Positions 6,545-13,631 of a DNA stretch of 25,687 bases are shown one piece after another. Where the stretch lies: positions 1-25,687 of the IMG/VR virus record IMGVR_UViG_3300028392_000269. One strand, written 5' to 3'. The DNA is from a virus. Each line of letters opens with the position of its first letter. The stretch's first letter is position 1. The notes beneath the pieces are model-generated. The model did not search any database. It saw only the letters and a program-made list of their open reading frames with translations, and was not told the origin of the DNA. Position numbers and translations under genes: made by a program.

Positions 6545-7360
6545 TCATTTGCCTTGTTCCTCTTCAAAATCGACAAAGCAACCGCAACCACCAATATCAA
6601 ACTCGTCAAACAGGCTTGGCTGTTGCCCCGTCTGCTGGCGCAGTTCCGAAAGCGTAATCATCACTGGCTCGTTGTTTACTCGTTTACGCAAAATAGAAAC
6701 TTCTTTACCTAAGAAGTCACGCACTCCTTGTTCTTGCGCTTCCCATTCTGCGAATCGTTCGGGCATAAGTTCCAGCAGTTTCTTGAACTGTCCTTGACCT
6801 GCACGCACGCACCCCCCACCGCAGTTATTGTGAGCAAACCCAAGGTCATATAAGCGTGGGGTTTTTAGACCTTCGCTATTCGCCCATTCAATCATTTGTT
6901 TCTTGTCTAGGTAAGGTGGTTCGGTTAGCGGTGCTTCAGCCTTGTACGGTAGGTAGTTGCGTACGATGGCTGGTATGCGGTGGGTTTCTGTCCAGTCGAT
7001 ACCAACGTATACGACGGTGTCTTCAGGGTCGCAGTTCTCTTCTAGCCATTTTCGGGCTGGTTTTTGTTTCAATTCATGTGAGCAATTTGCCTGTCGGCTG
7101 TTGCCTAAGAACTTTCGGTCTTTGAATACCTGCCAGATGTCTCTGCCTGTATTGATATAGACGTAATATCCGCCGATGTTGGCTACCGCGTCTTCAATAA
7201 ACCGATAAGTGTCTGGGTCTTCACCTACGTGCGGTGACGGATTGTTACCTTTCACGTCGGTAAACACCAAGTACAAGTCCTCTGTGCCGTGCTGTTCTGC
7301 TACGCGCTTTGCAGCAGCCCACGAACCGATACCGCCACTAAACATGACTACGTGTTTCAT
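6545..7360 (-). CDS. PP-loop ATPase of the PAPS reductase/DndC-like family
   Basis: This 271-residue protein begins MKHVVMFSGGIGSW. S-G-G-I-G-S (8-13) is the PP-loop that binds ATP for adenylation, as in PAPS reductases, DndC and related enzymes. N-C-S-H-E-L-K and C-G-G-G-C-V-R-A-G-Q further on are typical of phage members. The C-terminal G-G-C-G-C-F-V-D-F could bind metal or an Fe-S cluster. The family activates substrates for sulphur transfer, base or tRNA modification, or sulphate assimilation, so the substrate here is open. The start at 7360 is chosen for the PP-loop and the ATGA overlap with the 58-codon gene upstream. No dnd partners are in the window. Confidence 0.75.
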   Translation of the reverse strand: MKHVVMFSGGIGSWAAAKRVAEQHGTEDLYLVFTDVKGNNPSPHVGEDPDTYRFIEDAVANIGGYYVYINTGRDIWQVFKDRKFLGNSRQANCSHELKQKPARKWLEENCDPEDTVVYVGIDWTETHRIPAIVRNYLPYKAEAPLTEPPYLDKKQMIEWANSEGLKTPRLYDLGFAHNNCGGGCVRAGQGQFKKLLELMPERFAEWEAQEQGVRDFLGKEVSILRKRVNNEPVMITLSELRQQTGQQPSLFDEFDIGGCGCFVDFEEEQGK

Positions 7361-7533
7361 TTGCCTAACCTTTCTATGTATTTTGCGATGCGCTGGACTG
7401 TGTCGTACTGCGCCTGTAACGAAGGGCTGTTCTTGGCTTCGTAACAATCGTTGTGCTTACCCTCACAAGCGCAAGTGAATGCGAACGGAGTGAAGTGGTC
7501 ACGGATATGTTGGGCTAGTTCTTGGCTGGTCAT
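7357..7533 (-). CDS. Small Cys-containing protein (58 aa), unknown
   Basis: This short gene begins MTSQELAQHIRDHF and ends KYIERLGK. It has C-A-C and a further Cys (C-A-C-E-G-K-H-N-D-C) in the middle, a possible metal site, followed by a predicted helix. The evidence that it is real is its fit: it fills the gap between its neighbours exactly, with ATGA overlaps at both ends (7530-7533 and 7357-7360), as elsewhere in this gene run. Function unknown. Confidence 0.7.
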   Translation of the reverse strand: MTSQELAQHIRDHFTPFAFTCACEGKHNDCYEAKNSPSLQAQYDTVQRIAKYIERLGK

Positions 7534-7724
7534 ACCTGCTCACCGTCTAAATGTCTAATAGTTGGGCAAGGGTAGGGGTGACGACAAGTCTGGCATTTCT
7601 TACGGCTGTTCGCCTCATGTAACTCGCGTAATCGTCGAATAATATCCTCGTACTGCTGAACCAGTCGGACTGCAAATACAAGGTCACGCTCAAGCGTGTT
7701 TTTGCTTAATTTAGTTCTGCTCAT
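7530..7724 (-). CDS. Small zinc-ribbon-like protein (64 aa), paralogue of 7860-8078
   Basis: The first part is a helical, charged stretch ending R-L-R-E-L-H. It is followed by C-Q-T-C-R-H-P-Y-P-C-P-T and L-D-G-E-Q-V. The pattern RELH - CxxC - PC-x-T - LDG is repeated in the protein at 7860-8078, so the two are probably old duplicates or share a domain. The three Cys plus a His could bind one zinc ion. It overlaps its upstream neighbour by 14 bases. Function unknown. Confidence 0.65.
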   Translation of the reverse strand: MSRTKLSKNTLERDLVFAVRLVQQYEDIIRRLRELHEANSRKKCQTCRHPYPCPTIRHLDGEQV

Positions 7725-7863
7725 TCGGCTTGTCCACCTCGTTAATCAATTTCATGCATTTATCGCAGATATGTGCGAACTCGACTTGTGTGTCCCCGTT
7801 AATCGACACCGCGTGCCTATCCGTGACGCACTTATAGTAGATTTTTGCTGCTTGGTCGTTCAT
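7711..7863 (-). CDS. Small protein with C-D-K-C motif (50 aa), unknown
   Basis: The product begins MNDQAAKIYYKCVTDRHAV and contains C-x-x-C in H-I-C-D-K-C-M-K plus one earlier Cys. This is a possible zinc knuckle. The start at 7863 is chosen because it overlaps the upstream stop (ATGA at 7860-7863). The longer open frame to 7950 is out-of-frame reading of the neighbouring gene. It belongs to a run of four tiny coupled genes between the prim-pol and PP-loop genes. Function unknown. Confidence 0.65.
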   Translation of the reverse strand: MNDQAAKIYYKCVTDRHAVSINGDTQVEFAHICDKCMKLINEVDKPNEQN

Positions 7864-8078
7864 TCCTTCTCCTCTTGTTCCTTCATAGCGGACCACCCGT
7901 CGAGGGCGACCCGTGTACGGCAGGGGTGAATCTCCCCACACCCACCGCAATAATTGGCGCGTTCCAGCCGTGTGTGCAGTTCACGTACGCGCCGTACGCT
8001 CTCCGCCAGTGACTCATACGAAACCGCCACCGTGTTAGTCGTGGTCTTTGTCTTGTTCTCGTATTCGTATTGATTCAT
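7860..8078 (-). CDS. Small zinc-ribbon-like protein (72 aa), paralogue of 7530-7724
   Basis: The product begins MNQYEYENKTKTTTNTVAV, then has a helix ending R-R-V-R-E-L-H-T-R-L-E, and then C-G-G-C-G-E-I-H-P-C-R-T with L-D-G-W. This matches the domain order of the 7530-7724 product. The Cys/His set suggests one zinc site. The C-terminus is Lys/Glu-rich. It begins three bases after the prim-pol/helicase stop, so it is read from the same transcript. Function unknown. Confidence 0.65.
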   Translation of the reverse strand: MNQYEYENKTKTTTNTVAVSYESLAESVRRVRELHTRLERANYCGGCGEIHPCRTRVALDGWSAMKEQEEKE

Positions 8079-8081
8079 GTC

Positions 8082-10481
8082 CTACTCCCAACCGTTACTT
8101 GCGATTTCGACCACGCGGTCTGACCAAAGTACGTCCAAAGCCACGTAACGGGCTTTCGGAGCGTCTCTGCCAACTCCAGTGCGCTTGAACACCGACCCTG
8201 TTATTCCAAGGGCACGGAGTTGCGCTCTGATGGCTTCGGGACTATCTAGACGGTCGGTCTTACCACGCTTCCGAAGTTCCTTCTGCCAAGCACTAGCCAA
8301 GCGGTCTGGGTGCAGGTATACGATACCATCTTCTACAAACGCTGGTGGCTCACCGCCCATACGGTCCACCATCTTACCGAACTCGTCCACCACAGCCCAC
8401 GGTAGCAGTTTCGTGACCAATGTGTTCTCAGAGCCGAAGTCGCGTTGGCTGGCACACCAAGCATCTACACGTTCAACGATGGTGTGGTCGTCCACGATAT
8501 CCGCTAGGATTCGGGCAGCGTTACGCAGGATTGCCAACACTTCATGGTGTCGACCGTGTCCCGTCCTCAAGTCGGTTACTTCGCCGATGAGGTGTTCACG
8601 CTGTAGGGCTAACATCACCATCGTACCTGCGTATTTAGATAGGTCACCTTCGAGCCGTTCCAGCCGCTTCACGTCGTCCCACTGTGGGTAGTCACCCTTT
8701 GTGCTTTTACGTCCTACTGGACTTGGCACTTCGGTCAGTAAAACACGCCTATCGCGTTGTGCCTTCTCGCCACCACCTAGTTCGCCCAGCGATTCGCCTG
8801 TGATAAGGATAGGGGCTACTAACTTAATATCAACTGTGCCTGTATTATCGGCTGCTTTCTTACCTTCAGACCCTTCACCCGTTGCTTGGCGCAATAGGTC
8901 TGCGATGTTATCTAGTCGGTTCGAGTCGTCGATATGAACAATGCCATTACGGTGTGAGCCGATTGCGTCGCGTGTGGCTGCTTTAGTCCATTCGCCGAAT
9001 CTGACTGTACCAGCCAAGTTGAGCATCAATCGGAAGAAGCCTCGGGTCTTGCCAGATTCGCTGGCTGCTTCGATTGCGAAGTATGGGAAGTGTCCGATAG
9101 CACCCATGTATTGACCTTTGAGCAGGGTCGCTACCCACCACGCGCCAAACACTGCGGTTACGGTCTCATCGTGGAAGGTCAGCACTTCGCGCAGAACTTC
9201 TACCGCACGGTCGGGGTTGCCCATTCCGTATTTGACGGGTGCTAGGTTCTGCAAGGCTGGGTTCGGCATCACACCTTCGTGTGATTTCATACCCGTGGCT
9301 GTGATGACGCCTTCGTGCGTAACAAATCCGATTCCGTCAATCCACCCTAAGTGCGGTATCTCTTTATATAGTGTGGGCTGTTGGCTCTCAAGGTAGCGCA
9401 AGATTCGCGCCCCTGCGTTGACGCGTGAACGGTTGTCGTTCTTTGGCGGTACTACGCTGACGCCGTGCTTGGCTAACCAACTGAGTGTGTCGTTCATACG
9501 TCCTAACATCGCGCCTTTAATGAGGTCGTCTCTGCTCTCGCCGTCGGACCTGTGCACGGTCACAGCATAGGTGCGTCCTAGTGGTCCGTCGATTACACCG
9601 CGTGCTTCGATATCAGCGTTACACCAGCGGTCCACCCCGACTATCTTCTGATTGGCGATTTCGGTGACGATTTCGGTGTAGAGCCAAAGCCCGTCACCTA
9701 TCAACCAGCCTGTGTCGGCTGTAGGGGTGTCTGGTTTGGCGTGTTCTTTGTCCCAAACGCCGACTTTCTTCTCAATCTCTTCATCAGTCAGCGGTGAGGG
9801 CAGACTGCGGTTGATGGTGTGCAGTAGGCTCAGGTACGCGTCTGGGTAGGGTACGATTTTGGCTAGGTGTCCAGCAACTCTGGTTACCCAGACGTCACGT
9901 CCACCTTCGGTGGGGGGTTCGTTGAGCAGGGCGGACAGTAGGCTTTTGGGGGCGTCGGTTGCGGTATCGTTCTCGGATGCAACCTGCCCCATATTGGATA
10001 TCGGGGCGACCTGCAGGTGTTCAAGCCCTCGTATGAAGGCGTAGACGTGTCCCGTTTCGTGCACGGACGGTGGGGCTATTACGCCACCCCCGTCGCCTCG
10101 AATGTCAAAGGAGATACCGTTCTCGCGCTGGGAGGCGGTACTGGACCAAGACCTCAGTGCTTCACCGTCTGGTATGCGTAGCCAGTAGTGGTAGCCTTTG
10201 CTGGTCTTAACACACGTGGTGGTGTCTAGCAGGTCTGAGCCTAGGCGTTCGCGCCAGTAGACGTCGCCACCCCTTGAGTCACAGTCAATCACTACGATAC
10301 CGCTGGGTGCGCCTGTTGCTATCCAGATGTTGTTATCGCGGTCGAACCAACTAGCGATTTTTGCTCGGTTCGGTCGGTTCTCGGCTACGTCACGCCACGG
10401 TACTGTAGGTGATTTGCCTCGCGCTGGTAGCGGCAGGATTCCTGCGTCGAAGAATGCGAGGGCTTGGTCTTTATTTGGCAT
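8082..10481 (-). CDS. Bifunctional primase-polymerase / helicase-like replication protein
   Basis: This 799-residue protein starts with an archaeo-eukaryotic primase (prim-pol) domain. It has V-V-I-D-C-D (63-68) with the two metal Asp residues, T-S-K-G-Y-H-Y-W (93-100), and F-D-I-R-G-D-G-G-G-V-I-A-P-P-S (125-139), the standard bifunctional prim-pol ending. The C-terminal half carries a P-loop, A-A-S-E-S-G-K-T-R (472-480), and a Walker B-like G-I-V-H-I-D-D (513-519), as in phage DUF927/D5-type helicases. Together these should prime and unwind DNA at the fork for the family A polymerase. The leader hairpin at 10484-10513 covers the ribosome-binding site. Aminoadenine phage S-2L also uses a prim-pol, but there as its polymerase. 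Confidence 0.85.
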   Translation of the reverse strand: MPNKDQALAFFDAGILPLPARGKSPTVPWRDVAENRPNRAKIASWFDRDNNIWIATGAPSGIVVIDCDSRGGDVYWRERLGSDLLDTTTCVKTSKGYHYWLRIPDGEALRSWSSTASQRENGISFDIRGDGGGVIAPPSVHETGHVYAFIRGLEHLQVAPISNMGQVASENDTATDAPKSLLSALLNEPPTEGGRDVWVTRVAGHLAKIVPYPDAYLSLLHTINRSLPSPLTDEEIEKKVGVWDKEHAKPDTPTADTGWLIGDGLWLYTEIVTEIANQKIVGVDRWCNADIEARGVIDGPLGRTYAVTVHRSDGESRDDLIKGAMLGRMNDTLSWLAKHGVSVVPPKNDNRSRVNAGARILRYLESQQPTLYKEIPHLGWIDGIGFVTHEGVITATGMKSHEGVMPNPALQNLAPVKYGMGNPDRAVEVLREVLTFHDETVTAVFGAWWVATLLKGQYMGAIGHFPYFAIEAASESGKTRGFFRLMLNLAGTVRFGEWTKAATRDAIGSHRNGIVHIDDSNRLDNIADLLRQATGEGSEGKKAADNTGTVDIKLVAPILITGESLGELGGGEKAQRDRRVLLTEVPSPVGRKSTKGDYPQWDDVKRLERLEGDLSKYAGTMVMLALQREHLIGEVTDLRTGHGRHHEVLAILRNAARILADIVDDHTIVERVDAWCASQRDFGSENTLVTKLLPWAVVDEFGKMVDRMGGEPPAFVEDGIVYLHPDRLASAWQKELRKRGKTDRLDSPEAIRAQLRALGITGSVFKRTGVGRDAPKARYVALDVLWSDRVVEIASNGWE

Positions 10482-10483
10482 GC

Positions 10484-10513
10484 GGTGTCCTTCTAGACAC
10501 GAAGGTCGACACC
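10484..10513 (-). promoter_or_regulatory. Hairpin sequestering the prim-pol ribosome-binding site
   Basis: In the mRNA sense GGUGU pairs with ACACC and CCUUC with GAAGG. This gives 10 base pairs with a 3-base bulge and a 7-base loop. The 3' arm GAAGG is the ribosome-binding site, 7 bases before the ATG at 10481. Folded, it should reduce initiation. It may couple prim-pol translation to upstream ribosomes or to a protein. Confidence 0.6.
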
Positions 10514-10545
10514 CCTAAAGGAATGCCGACCTCCGCGTGCGATTG

Positions 10546-10983
10546 TTAGAATGCGAAGTCTTCGGTCTTACCTGTTGCTGTAGAGGAGTCACTTTCGCCG
10601 AGTGCCTGAACCGTATCAATCTGATTGGTTACTTCTCCTGCACGTGCGCCCATTTGGATTGTGCGCTGTACGACTACAGCCTTGACGCGCTTGCCTAACA
10701 ATTCGTCGGTGTCAGTGTCTGGGGTCGTACCGAAAGCGTTGAACACTTCCTTCAACTTCCACAGTGCTGCTTCCGAGAGACTGGTGTTCATCCAGAAACG
10801 GCGACCTGCATACGATTCGCCTTCTGGGATTTCGAAGGTCCAGACCCAGTAAGGTCCTTTTTGTCCTTCTTTGACGTCTACTTCGCGTAGACGCACAACG
10901 TAAACGCCTTCTTCTAACGGCTCGAACCCTGAACCGCCACTTGCCTCTTCAACGGCTGATGCCATCACTTTGTTGAGTTTCAT
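10546..10983 (-). CDS. DUF669-like / single-stranded DNA-binding protein
   Basis: This 145-residue protein begins MKLNKVMASAVEEAS. The core is beta-rich (E-E-G-V-Y-V-V-R-L-R-E-V ... G-P-Y-W-V-W-T-F-E-I-P-E-G), with R-R-F-W-M-N-T-S-L around residue 61-69. This resembles phage DUF669 proteins, which sit beside Sak-type recombinases. The C-terminus is acidic and ends E-D-F-A-F, like the interaction tail of bacterial SSB. It would coat single-stranded DNA and recruit the recombination or replication proteins. Stop and start codons place it immediately after the Sak4-like ATPase. The DUF669 assignment is from pattern memory. Confidence 0.65.
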   Translation of the reverse strand: MKLNKVMASAVEEASGGSGFEPLEEGVYVVRLREVDVKEGQKGPYWVWTFEIPEGESYAGRRFWMNTSLSEAALWKLKEVFNAFGTTPDTDTDELLGKRVKAVVVQRTIQMGARAGEVTNQIDTVQALGESDSSTATGKTEDFAF

Positions 10984-10985
10984 TT

Positions 10986-11813
10986 CTATTTCTCTTCCTG
11001 CGCTGGTGCGCTGTTGTTACTCGCTTCGCGTGCTGCACGCTGGCGAGGGTCTGTTTCTGCCGTGAGTTCGCCGTTAACGTAGGCGACCACTCGGTCTAGC
11101 GTCGGGTCGACTAAGGTCTGTGGCAGGATGCCGAAGCGGTCCTTGCCCGTGAACTTGCCGACTGGTTTACATGTTCCGAGGTGGAACTCTTGTCCGCCGA
11201 TTTCGCGCACTTCGGTGTGAATAATGACGTCCACGTAGCCCATTAGGTCTGTCTGGAACGCTGGTGTTAGTGCTGGTGAGTAGGTCACGCTTCCGTCGTC
11301 GTCCACTTCACGCTTTGGCAGTGCGCCGAACGCTACGTGGCAGGGCAGGTCGCGGAAGCGTCGTGTTAACCGTCGCATCTGCTCTGTGACTACGCCCCAG
11401 TCGGCTCGGTCAATCTGGAACGGGTCGCGGTCCATACCGCGTCCTGTTGCTTTGGCGACTGCTTTGCCGATGATGTTCTCTAGCAGAATCTTTTGGATTT
11501 CGGTTACTGAATCCAGCACAACTGTGGAGATTGAGGTCGGGTCGTCGGTCAGTCGGGCTTTCACTTCGAAGTACACCTGTTCTAGGGCTTCGAATGTGAT
11601 TTGCTGGTGTGGCTCGATTTGGTCGGTTGGGATTCCTAGCCGTGCCAGTGGTCCGCGTTTCAATCCGCTTTCGGCGTCGATGTAGAGGACTGGTCCGAGT
11701 TTCGATGCGCTGGACATCGCGGTGGTTTTGCCTGAGCCTGCGTCGCCGTAGTACAGGATTTTGACCACTTCTTGTTGGTCTGCGAGCGTGGCTCGCGGTG
11801 TTGCTTTTGCCAT
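10986..11813 (-). CDS. Sak4-like RecA-fold ATPase (single-strand annealing/recombination)
   Basis: This 275-residue P-loop protein has Walker A G-D-A-G-S-G-K-T-T (23-31) and Walker B T-V-V-L-D-S-V (97-103). The length and compact RecA-like core fit the phage Sak4 family, which works with SSB-like proteins in recombination. Here it stands next to a DUF669-like protein and a Cas4-like nuclease, a common phage recombination set. The start at 11813 is chosen because AAGG lies just upstream and the fold begins after it. The frame upstream to 11891 is leader sequence containing promoter E and a hairpin. The C-terminal tail (A-P-A-Q-E-E-K) is disordered. Confidence 0.8.
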   Translation of the reverse strand: MAKATPRATLADQQEVVKILYYGDAGSGKTTAMSSASKLGPVLYIDAESGLKRGPLARLGIPTDQIEPHQQITFEALEQVYFEVKARLTDDPTSISTVVLDSVTEIQKILLENIIGKAVAKATGRGMDRDPFQIDRADWGVVTEQMRRLTRRFRDLPCHVAFGALPKREVDDDGSVTYSPALTPAFQTDLMGYVDVIIHTEVREIGGQEFHLGTCKPVGKFTGKDRFGILPQTLVDPTLDRVVAYVNGELTAETDPRQRAAREASNNSAPAQEEK

Positions 11814-11844
11814 TGTCTTACCTTCCGTTGTTTGTATGTTCTCT

Positions 11845-11864
11845 GCACGGGTTGACCGCCGTGC
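11845..11864 (-). promoter_or_regulatory. 5' leader hairpin of the Sak4-like gene
   Basis: GCACGG (11845-11850) and CCGTGC (11859-11864) form a 6-base stem with an 8-base loop. It lies in the leader between promoter E and the start at 11813. It is the fourth leader hairpin downstream of a member of the promoter family. Confidence 0.5.
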
Positions 11865-11881
11865 TCGGTGATTGCTTTCAT

Positions 11882-11911
11882 ACCCTACCACACGGTGTGA
11901 CAGGGTGTCTA
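11882..11911 (-). promoter_or_regulatory. Promoter E (divergent member of the promoter family)
   Basis: On the minus strand: -35 TAGACA (11906-11911), 18-base spacer ending GTGTGG, and -10 TAGGGT (11882-11887) with TG-N before it. It aligns with promoters A to D in spacing and extended -10 but has lost most of TGGCAA. It should drive the recombination and replication genes from 11813 onward. Confidence 0.55.
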
Positions 11912-11924
11912 ATTGGCGGTTACT

Positions 11925-12800
11925 TTAGTGTCTGGTGAAATTCTGGACGAACCCAACTTCACCTAGGTAACCGCGTGTGCCACCGCGTCCATCTTTAGCC
12001 CCGAACAGGCATGCTTCGGTGTACGGGCAACGCCACCTACAGGTGTCGGTGTTGAAATGGCGCGATAGGTCGATGCCTGTCTTTTTAGACTTGCGTAGAC
12101 CAGCGTACGCTTGATATGCGTCTTGGTAGGCGTCTGCTGCTAACTGCGCCAGTTCTGCGTCGGATTTCGCGATTAGGGTGCGACTGAATCGGTCGCCTAA
12201 CGCCATCTCACCCTTGTTACGCTGTGTGCGTAGGGTGTTGTAAATCATGCCGTGCACAGGATACCCAAGTTGGCGCATAGCCCAAGCATAAAGACCGAAC
12301 TGGACGTCAAGGTCGAGTTCTTTATCGGACGGCAGGCGAGCCGCTGTCTTGTGGTCCACCAGCCAGAGCCGACCGTTCCACTCGACCAACAGGTCAATTT
12401 TGCCTTTGATTTTGATGTTGCTGTTCTTGCCGTCGGGCTTGGGCAACGGTAGGACGAAGTCGTGTTCAACCGCTATGACCTTCCACTGGTCGTCATACGC
12501 GTAACGGTCTACGTAGCCTTCCACAATCCAGTGGACGAGTTCCCCTATTTCGTCAAGGTACGCGCCGTTCTGGTCAAAAACAGTACCTTCCGAGGCTCGG
12601 ACGATATCTTCTAGAACTGGGCGCGGACCGTCGGCTGTCTGCAGGGCTTCGTACCAATTCTCCAAGATGGTGTGTACGCGCTTACCGCGGTCTAACGCCA
12701 CGGCATCGACAGGGGAGACCCACCGTTCGCCGTAAGCCAGTTGGTGCTTGAACGGACACTGTCGGTAGGTGTCAAGTTCGCTGAATGAGATGATAGGCAT
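11925..12800 (-). CDS. Cas4-like / RecB-family exonuclease with Fe-S cysteines
   Basis: This 291-residue PD-(D/E)XK nuclease has R-G-K-R-V-H (38-43), G-K-I-D-L-L (133-138, Asp136), V-D-H-K-T (148-152, Asp149 and Lys151) and Q-F-G-L-Y-A-W (167-173), the RecB-nuclease order. One N-terminal Cys (Cys15, R-Q-C-P-F-K) and three C-terminal Cys (254, 258, 264) are positioned as in Cas4 and AddB for a 4Fe-4S cluster. It should resect DNA ends for Sak4-type recombination. No cas1, cas2 or CRISPR repeat is near, so it is not adaptation machinery. Its stop precedes promoter E by 13 bases, and its start abuts the upstream gene stop. Confidence 0.85.
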   Translation of the reverse strand: MPIISFSELDTYRQCPFKHQLAYGERWVSPVDAVALDRGKRVHTILENWYEALQTADGPRPVLEDIVRASEGTVFDQNGAYLDEIGELVHWIVEGYVDRYAYDDQWKVIAVEHDFVLPLPKPDGKNSNIKIKGKIDLLVEWNGRLWLVDHKTAARLPSDKELDLDVQFGLYAWAMRQLGYPVHGMIYNTLRTQRNKGEMALGDRFSRTLIAKSDAELAQLAADAYQDAYQAYAGLRKSKKTGIDLSRHFNTDTCRWRCPYTEACLFGAKDGRGGTRGYLGEVGFVQNFTRH

Positions 12801-13289
12801 CTAAGATACCACCCTTCCGTCTAAGGCGTGCTGGAACTTCAACAGTAACCGCTCGCTGATTGCGCCGACCTGCCTCTTGGCTTCGGCTTCTTCTATCTCA
12901 CCTAACTTGATTGCTAGGCGTAATTTGGCTAGCCAGCGTGCATCGTGTCCTGCACGAAACACACCGCCAGCCGTGAGTTCGGTGCAACCGCAGTGGCACA
13001 CTTTCGACTTAGGCTTCGACTTGGGCTTAGGTTGAGCAACCTCGCCTAGGGTCTGTCGCCAGTGAGCGCGAACTTCGGCGTAAGCGTGACTCGGCGTAGG
13101 CTTCACCCTGCTCTGGTAGCCACATTCACACTGGGCGATGAACCCGTTTTTGTAGTCTACCACCCTGCAGGGGTGACTGCGGTCGATTCCTGCGTAGCCT
13201 TCGCACAGGACACACAAGTTGTCGCCGTGGTCGGGTGCGGTTGTGCCACACAGGTTGTCGCCGTTGTCGTTCTTGTAGTGCTTACTCAT
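12801..13289 (-). CDS. Cys-rich phage protein with two putative zinc regions, unknown
   Basis: This 162-residue protein has an N-terminal region with C-V-L-C...H-P-C-R-V-V-D and C-E-C (about residues 26-56), and a Pro/Lys-rich linker (Q-P-K-P-K-S-K-P-K-S-K). The C-terminal region has V-C-H-C-G-C-T...F-R-A-G-H-D-A-R-W-L-A-K-L (about 97-125). The GHDARWL block is common in small phage proteins of unknown role. Zinc binding is likely and nucleic-acid contact is possible. It is joined to the Cas4-like gene with no gap (TAG then ATG). Confidence 0.7.
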   Translation of the reverse strand: MSKHYKNDNGDNLCGTTAPDHGDNLCVLCEGYAGIDRSHPCRVVDYKNGFIAQCECGYQSRVKPTPSHAYAEVRAHWRQTLGEVAQPKPKSKPKSKVCHCGCTELTAGGVFRAGHDARWLAKLRLAIKLGEIEEAEAKRQVGAISERLLLKFQHALDGRVVS

Positions 13290-13572
13290 GGACTTGCGCT
13301 GTCAGCCGTAGTGCGTTTTTGGTTGCTTGCTGAATGTCGGTAATCCAGTTACCGCGGATTAGGTAGGTTGCGGCGACGTGGCTGGAGTCATCGGCTAGGG
13401 CGTCGATGATTAGGTAAGTACCCGCTGGCAGTTCTACTGAGTAGAGGTTGTGGTGTCCGTCGTGCGCTTGGTAGAACGAGAACAGGCGTCCTAATTTGCC
13501 TGCTGCGATTGATGCTAGTGCGATACTGCCTGCGTGTGAGTCGGTTTCGACTCGGTCTGCGTTGTCAAACAC
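13282..13572 (-). CDS. Unknown phage protein (96 aa), GTG start
   Basis: With a GTG start at 13572 the product begins VFDNADRVETDSHAGSIALASI. AGAAGGAA lies about 7 bases upstream. The longer frame to 13638 would run back through the intergenic hairpin, so I prefer GTG. The sequence is mixed alpha/beta (L-F-S-F-Y-Q-A-H-D-G-H-H-N-L-Y-S-V-E-L-P-A-G-T-Y-L-I-I-D) with no motif I recognise. It overlaps the next gene start by 8 bases. Confidence 0.6.
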   Translation of the reverse strand: MFDNADRVETDSHAGSIALASIAAGKLGRLFSFYQAHDGHHNLYSVELPAGTYLIIDALADDSSHVAATYLIRGNWITDIQQATKNALRLTAQVHE

Positions 13573-13595
13573 GGTATGTTCCTTCTGGGTTGTGA

Positions 13596-13615
13596 GAGGG
13601 GCTTTCGCCCCCCTC
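13596..13615 (-). other. Intergenic GC-rich hairpin before the 13282-13572 gene
   Basis: GGGGC (13598-13602) and GCCCC (13607-13611) close a 4-base loop; the outer GAG/CTC bases can extend the stem past two unpaired C. No U-run follows on the minus strand, so it is a leader or processing stem more than a terminator. Confidence 0.5.
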
Positions 13616-13631
13616 GGTTGTGGGTTGGGGT

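Noticed and set aside
11925-12800. Cas4 as part of CRISPR adaptation or defence
   Set aside because: Context is phage recombination (Sak4-like and SSB-like neighbours); no other cas gene or repeat.
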